64,000 nucleotides of DNA from a bacterium (GTDB lineage Bacteria; Bdellovibrionota; Bdellovibrionia; Bdellovibrionales; Bdellovibrionaceae): contig JAIELP010000006.1 in NCBI GenBank assembly GCA_019752925.1, positions 372,001 through 436,000 on the forward strand, written 5' to 3'. Under the pieces are notes generated by a model. That model saw nothing but the letters and a program-made list of their open reading frames with translations. It was not told the origin of the DNA and did not search any database. This document shows positions 60,662 through 64,000 of the stretch, piece by piece. Numbering within the stretch: position 1 is the stretch's first letter; each line of letters opens with the position of its first letter. The position numbers and the translations under genes were made by a program.

Positions 60662-62356
60662 TTACGGAGCAGGCGAGCCTGCATCAAGCCACTGTTGAAC
60701 TAAAGCCATTAATTGATCTTTTGATTCTTCCGGTAAACCACCGAGCGGCATTTGCGGTAAACCATTTCCTGTAAGTAAAGGCATTAAAACATCTTTTAAT
60801 TTTTTGTAATTCCCGACATCGTCATATTTTAAAATCTGCATACCCGGGTAAGTAATACCGGCATGGCAGCGCGCGCAGTGCTGATCTAAAAGCTTAGTTT
60901 GAATTTGTGTAAATAAAGGAACGCTTGGTTTTGCTAATTTAGCATCGAAAGCTACTTTACGTTTATCTTCTGCTTTTTTGAAATCTATTGCGAGCTGGCT
61001 TTGATCCTGTTTTAAGTTACCCACTTTAAGCTCGGCAACCGGAGTTCCGTTGCCTTCGCTGGCGTTGTAGTAAAGTTGCAGAACTTTTGCTGAAGTGTCT
61101 TCTACGATAAATACGCTGCCATCTAAACCCTGTGTAATTCCCACAGGGGCACCAACCATTTGGCCTCCGGCTTTTGCATCCCAGCCGTAAACGATACTGA
61201 GAGGTTCGCCTACGGGCTGTAACTGGTCGTTACGTTTATAAGTTACAATTCGGTGTCCGTAACTTTTGTAACCGTGTAAAGTTACAAATAAACGGTTCAT
61301 GTACCATGGCGGAAATAAACTTCCGGTGTACATCATTAAAGTCAAGGGTGCAGAGTGGGCCGGAAATAACAAGTGAGGAGCTTTGTATCTGGCACAGTCG
61401 GCTTTTGGCCACTCGGGGCTTACTAAAGACTGATCGTAACAGTAAGGCCAATCTAGAACTGTGTTCTCAGTTAAAATATTAAACTCATCTGCCGGCTTTT
61501 CTTGACCGTTGAGTTGTGAATTTTTTCTTTCGATGTAATCACGTGAATTTTCTGCAGTCCACAGCGCCTGATTTTTTTCATCCCAGTAAAGGCCCATCGA
61601 ATTACGTTGCCCGCGTGCAAATACAACGTGGTTGGGGTCGTAACCACCATCAGCTAAGCGGATGTACTTACGGATTTGTGCGCGATTTTCAAGTTCAGCG
61701 CAGGTATCTGAAGTTTCCATTTCGCAGTTATCACTGATAGATCCTACATTCATATAAATGTTGGCTGCAGCATCAAAGGCAATCGATTTTAGAGGATGTA
61801 GTCCATCAGTTGGTAAACCATTAATTTTAATTTGGATTGAATCGACTATGTTTTTTTCAAGTGGTCGGATAGTTGCGATACATTGAACCGAAGTTAAATA
61901 AATTTCGTTATCAGGCCCGCGCACTAATTGATGTGGGCGGTCTAAAATACATTTTTTATCTGCAGGTAATGCGGCCGAATTTAAAAGCGGTGTGCGCACC
62001 CATTTTTTATTAGTTAAAGTGAGCATGTGCAATTGTCCACGATTGGCATTCCATCCGCCCATATCAACTAATAACAAATGTGTGGGATCAAGCTGTAAAG
62101 CAAAACGGGGTTTGACTAAGCCTTCGCCAGTGTCGACAACACCTAAACAAAAACCCGGAGCCAGTGATACACCTTGTACCCGAGGCAAGCCATTACAAAC
62201 TCCGCTTGTTTTATAAACAGAAAGTGTGGCTTCTTTGCGACCTGGGTCTTTGCCATAGGACACCTCATTGGGCTTCTTAATGGGTTTAGACGCACAAGCG
62301 GTTAAAAGAGTCATAAAAAAGAACGCGCCTAGATGTATTTTTGTAGAGTATTTCAT
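60662..62356 (-). CDS. Sugar-dehydrogenase-like beta-propeller lipoprotein with cytochrome c domain
   Basis: 564 residues from the ATG at 62356, the start that puts a lipobox L-L-T-A-C-A in place; the frame runs upstream to 62398 over the kamA start. Residues 50-440 show the repeats of glucose/sorbosone-dehydrogenase propellers (P-H-Q-L-V-R-G-P-D-N-E-I-Y-L, F-A-R-G-Q-R-N-S-M-G-L, T-A-E-N-S-R-D). Residues 480-564 hold C-A-R-C-H (haem c) and a downstream Met-containing segment. It probably oxidises a sugar or alcohol at the cell surface and passes electrons to haem. Ten bases separate it from the amidotransferase. Confidence 0.87.
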   Translation of the reverse strand: MKYSTKIHLGAFFFMTLLTACASKPIKKPNEVSYGKDPGRKEATLSVYKTSGVCNGLPRVQGVSLAPGFCLGVVDTGEGLVKPRFALQLDPTHLLLVDMGGWNANRGQLHMLTLTNKKWVRTPLLNSAALPADKKCILDRPHQLVRGPDNEIYLTSVQCIATIRPLEKNIVDSIQIKINGLPTDGLHPLKSIAFDAAANIYMNVGSISDNCEMETSDTCAELENRAQIRKYIRLADGGYDPNHVVFARGQRNSMGLYWDEKNQALWTAENSRDYIERKNSQLNGQEKPADEFNILTENTVLDWPYCYDQSLVSPEWPKADCARYKAPHLLFPAHSAPLTLMMYTGSLFPPWYMNRLFVTLHGYKSYGHRIVTYKRNDQLQPVGEPLSIVYGWDAKAGGQMVGAPVGITQGLDGSVFIVEDTSAKVLQLYYNASEGNGTPVAELKVGNLKQDQSQLAIDFKKAEDKRKVAFDAKLAKPSVPLFTQIQTKLLDQHCARCHAGITYPGMQILKYDDVGNYKKLKDVLMPLLTGNGLPQMPLGGLPEESKDQLMALVQQWLDAGSPAP

Positions 62357-62380
62357 ATTTATTAGTATATAAAAAAAGCT

Positions 62381-63616
62381 ATGAAGTTTGTATTTCAAAG
62401 TGCACCTAGACCAGTAGATTTAGCCCCTGAAAAGTGGTTTGACTGGACATGGCAACTTCGTTCTTCTTTAAAAAATCAGGCCGACTATTCGACCTATTTC
62501 CAGTTATCTACTGAAGAGCTAAATGCTTTTGCTCAAGGGTCAGAAATTTTTAATATTCGCAGCACACCGTACTATGCTTCATTGGCTTCAAAGACCGATG
62601 TTATGGATCCAATACGCCGTATTTTGGCGCCTCACGAAAAAGAACTATTTGATACCAAACAATCGCAGCTAGATCCATTAGGTGAAAGAAAAAAATCTAA
62701 TCATCCTGTTGCAAGAATTGTTCACCGTTATTCTGATCGAGTATTATTTTTAATTACGGATATTTGCAGTGTTTACTGCCGCTACTGCACACGTAAACAT
62801 TTTACCGGAAGCGATCAGGCCTTTATTAAACAGGATGAGTACGCTCAGGCTATTAATTACATAAAAAAAGCTACAGGTATCCGTGAAGTTATTTTATCGG
62901 GCGGTGATCCTTTAACAGTTTCAGATGCTCAGCTTGAAAGAGTGCTGACTGATTTAAGAAATATTGATCACGTTGAAATTATCCGAATTGGCACGCGTAT
63001 GCCGGTTGTGGCCCCTATGCGTGTAACGGATGAGTTAGTTAAGATCATGAAAAAAGCAAAGCCTGTTTTTTTAATGACTCACTTTAATCATCCGCGGGAG
63101 TTAACAGCAGAAGCAGCAGCCGCAGTGGAAAAATTTGTTGATAACGGAATTCCGGTTATGAACCAGATGGTTTTGTTAAACGGAGTTAATAATCACGCAG
63201 CGATTGTGCAGGCGTTATCGCGCCGGCTTTTGTTTTTAAGAGCTAAGCCTTATTACATGTTCCAGTGCGATCCTTCTATTGGCACAGATTACTTACGAAC
63301 AAGCATTGAAGACTCTCTACAAATTCAAAAAGAGCTGTGGGGGCATTTATCAGGCTTAGCTATGCCGAATTTATCTTTAGATATTCCGGACGGTGGCGGT
63401 AAAGCTTACTATGTTCCTCAATTTGAAACGGAAGTTAGTAGAGCTTCACGAAAGTTCACAGGTTGGGATGGCGTTCAGTCAGAATATATAAATCCGGATG
63501 CATCTCAAATAATAAAGCCCGCGGATTGCGGGCTTTACATTGAAGAATGGAATCGTTTAAAAAATTCTAAAAAAATTACTCAGGAACCGCTGTTGAATCA
63601 CGACGAATCTCTGTGA
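62381..63616 (+). CDS. KamA-family radical SAM aminomutase (lysine 2,3-aminomutase-like)
   Basis: 411 residues. C129-x3-C133-x2-C136 in T-D-I-C-S-V-Y-C-R-Y-C-T-R binds the 4Fe-4S cluster, G-G-D-P-L is the SAM motif, and D-I-P-D-G-G-G-K341 supplies the PLP lysine. The N-terminus (W-F-D-W-T-W-Q-L-R) is KamA-like, and the length fits KamA rather than EpmB (about 340). It probably isomerises lysine to beta-lysine or a related substrate. Only 24 bases separate its start from the divergent lipoprotein start. Confidence 0.92.
   Translation: MKFVFQSAPRPVDLAPEKWFDWTWQLRSSLKNQADYSTYFQLSTEELNAFAQGSEIFNIRSTPYYASLASKTDVMDPIRRILAPHEKELFDTKQSQLDPLGERKKSNHPVARIVHRYSDRVLFLITDICSVYCRYCTRKHFTGSDQAFIKQDEYAQAINYIKKATGIREVILSGGDPLTVSDAQLERVLTDLRNIDHVEIIRIGTRMPVVAPMRVTDELVKIMKKAKPVFLMTHFNHPRELTAEAAAAVEKFVDNGIPVMNQMVLLNGVNNHAAIVQALSRRLLFLRAKPYYMFQCDPSIGTDYLRTSIEDSLQIQKELWGHLSGLAMPNLSLDIPDGGGKAYYVPQFETEVSRASRKFTGWDGVQSEYINPDASQIIKPADCGLYIEEWNRLKNSKKITQEPLLNHDESL
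63513..63537. repeat. Perfect 10-bp hairpin inside the 3' end of the kamA-like gene
   Basis: TAAAGCCCGC and GCGGGCTTTA are perfect inverted copies around a 5-base spacer, about 80 bases before the stop codon. It resembles a terminator stem, but only a weak T tract (TTTACATT) follows on the plus strand. Confidence 0.75.
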
Positions 63617-64000
63617 TTTTAACAGAGTTGATGGCACAGCTTGAGTCTACCTTAACTTCAACGTTGTAATTACCTTTGTAAATAAACGCATCTACATTGT
63701 AGATATAAAGTTTTTCTTCATCACCTTGTTCAGATTTATCAAAAATAGTTTCACCGATGTCCGATTGCTCAAAACCACTGGCTTTTGCATGTTGGTCCAT
63801 ATTCATTTTAGCGATTTCAGTTACAGCAGCTTTACATTTGTTAGCAACGCGAGTGTCTGGGTGCATAGAAGTACGTGACGGTTGAATATCATCCATACAG
63901 ATAGCGCCCGGACCACCTTCAGATTTATCAATGTAGGTAATTTTGTCTTCAGGGCAGTTAACTAGGTCGCCTAAAAGCGCATGTGATGAAACAGACATAA
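63576..64000 (-). CDS. Secreted protein of unknown function (5' truncated by the window)
   Basis: At least 140 residues. The first visible ATG (63998) begins M-S-V-S-S-H-A-L-L-G-D-L, which reads like the end of a signal peptide, so translation probably begins outside the window. Four or five Cys and an acidic centre are seen; no family recognised. The 3' end overlaps the convergent kamA-like gene by 41 bases. Confidence 0.65.
   Translation of the reverse strand, partial: MSVSSHALLGDLVNCPEDKITYIDKSEGGPGAICMDDIQPSRTSMHPDTRVANKCKAAVTEIAKMNMDQHAKASGFEQSDIGETIFDKSEQGDEEKLYIYNVDAFIYKGNYNVEVKVDSSCAINSVKITEIRRDSTAVPE

Noticed and set aside
1..64000. CRISPR array, tRNA, rRNA, insertion sequence or prophage
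   Set aside because: No regularly spaced repeats, no cloverleaf in the gaps read, and no transposase, integrase or phage structural gene seen.

Overview
The window reads as a chromosomal segment of a low-GC (roughly 40 %, by eye) member of the Bdellovibrionota, possibly close to Pseudobdellovibrio or Bdellovibrio. This is inferred from gene content: an FHA protein beside TolQ/TolR-type genes, a flagellar flgFGAHIJMNKL cluster ending in csrA-fliW, a CFI-box surface protein, FliA-type promoters in front of large secreted proteins, and many secreted or lipoprotein unknowns. No rRNA, tRNA, CRISPR array, insertion sequence or prophage was seen.

Layout. 1-5.4 kb: truncated FHA/coiled-coil membrane protein, a possible degenerate PP2C-like protein, a divergent sulfatase-fold lipoprotein, then a proton-channel pair (TolQ/ExbB plus ExbD/TolR) and an anchored unknown. 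5.4-14.2 kb: lipid and amino-acid metabolism (polyprenol-kinase-like, pssA, asd), a CFI-box/beta-barrel fusion, truA-rplM-rpsI, an XRE regulator, a cyclic-nucleotide-binding/zinc-ribbon protein and a lipoprotein. 14.2-21.5 kb: alaS-recX, an SPFH protein, pgpA-cinA(C)-recA, a 29-residue membrane peptide and a glutathione peroxidase. 21.6-26.1 kb: two tandem paralogous Cys-rich secreted proteins behind near-identical sigma-28 promoters. 26-28.2 kb: lysC and an MltD-like transglycosylase.

28.2-38.4 kb: the flagellar rod, ring, hook-junction and regulatory block. A textbook sigma-54 promoter precedes flgF and a sigma-28 promoter precedes csrA-fliW. The flgI-flgJ gap holds five small hairpins that each present GGA in the loop, and similar hairpins overlap the ribosome-binding regions of flgN, flgK and csrA. 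I infer that CsrA, with FliW as antagonist, controls rod and hook-junction genes translationally here. 38.4-42 kb: a full-length ABCC/MRP-like exporter. 43-48.6 kb: rmuC, menA-menC-menE, a 2Fe-2S protein and a metallo-beta-lactamase-fold hydrolase. 48.6-54.1 kb: a DUF2971 gene, a PBP1b-like synthase, two DUF507 genes, a GroES-like protein with a Lys-rich tail, and an outer-membrane barrel.

54.3-64 kb: a coiled-coil unknown, then a tight four-gene operon joining a ferric-binding-type solute receptor and a PepSY membrane protein to two amide-bond ligases (a GCS2-family enzyme and a MurF-like enzyme without its usual N-terminal domain). With a Fur-like sequence upstream, this operon is my best candidate for an undescribed pathway. 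It is followed by a class II amidotransferase, a sugar-dehydrogenase/cytochrome c lipoprotein, a KamA radical-SAM aminomutase and a truncated secreted protein.
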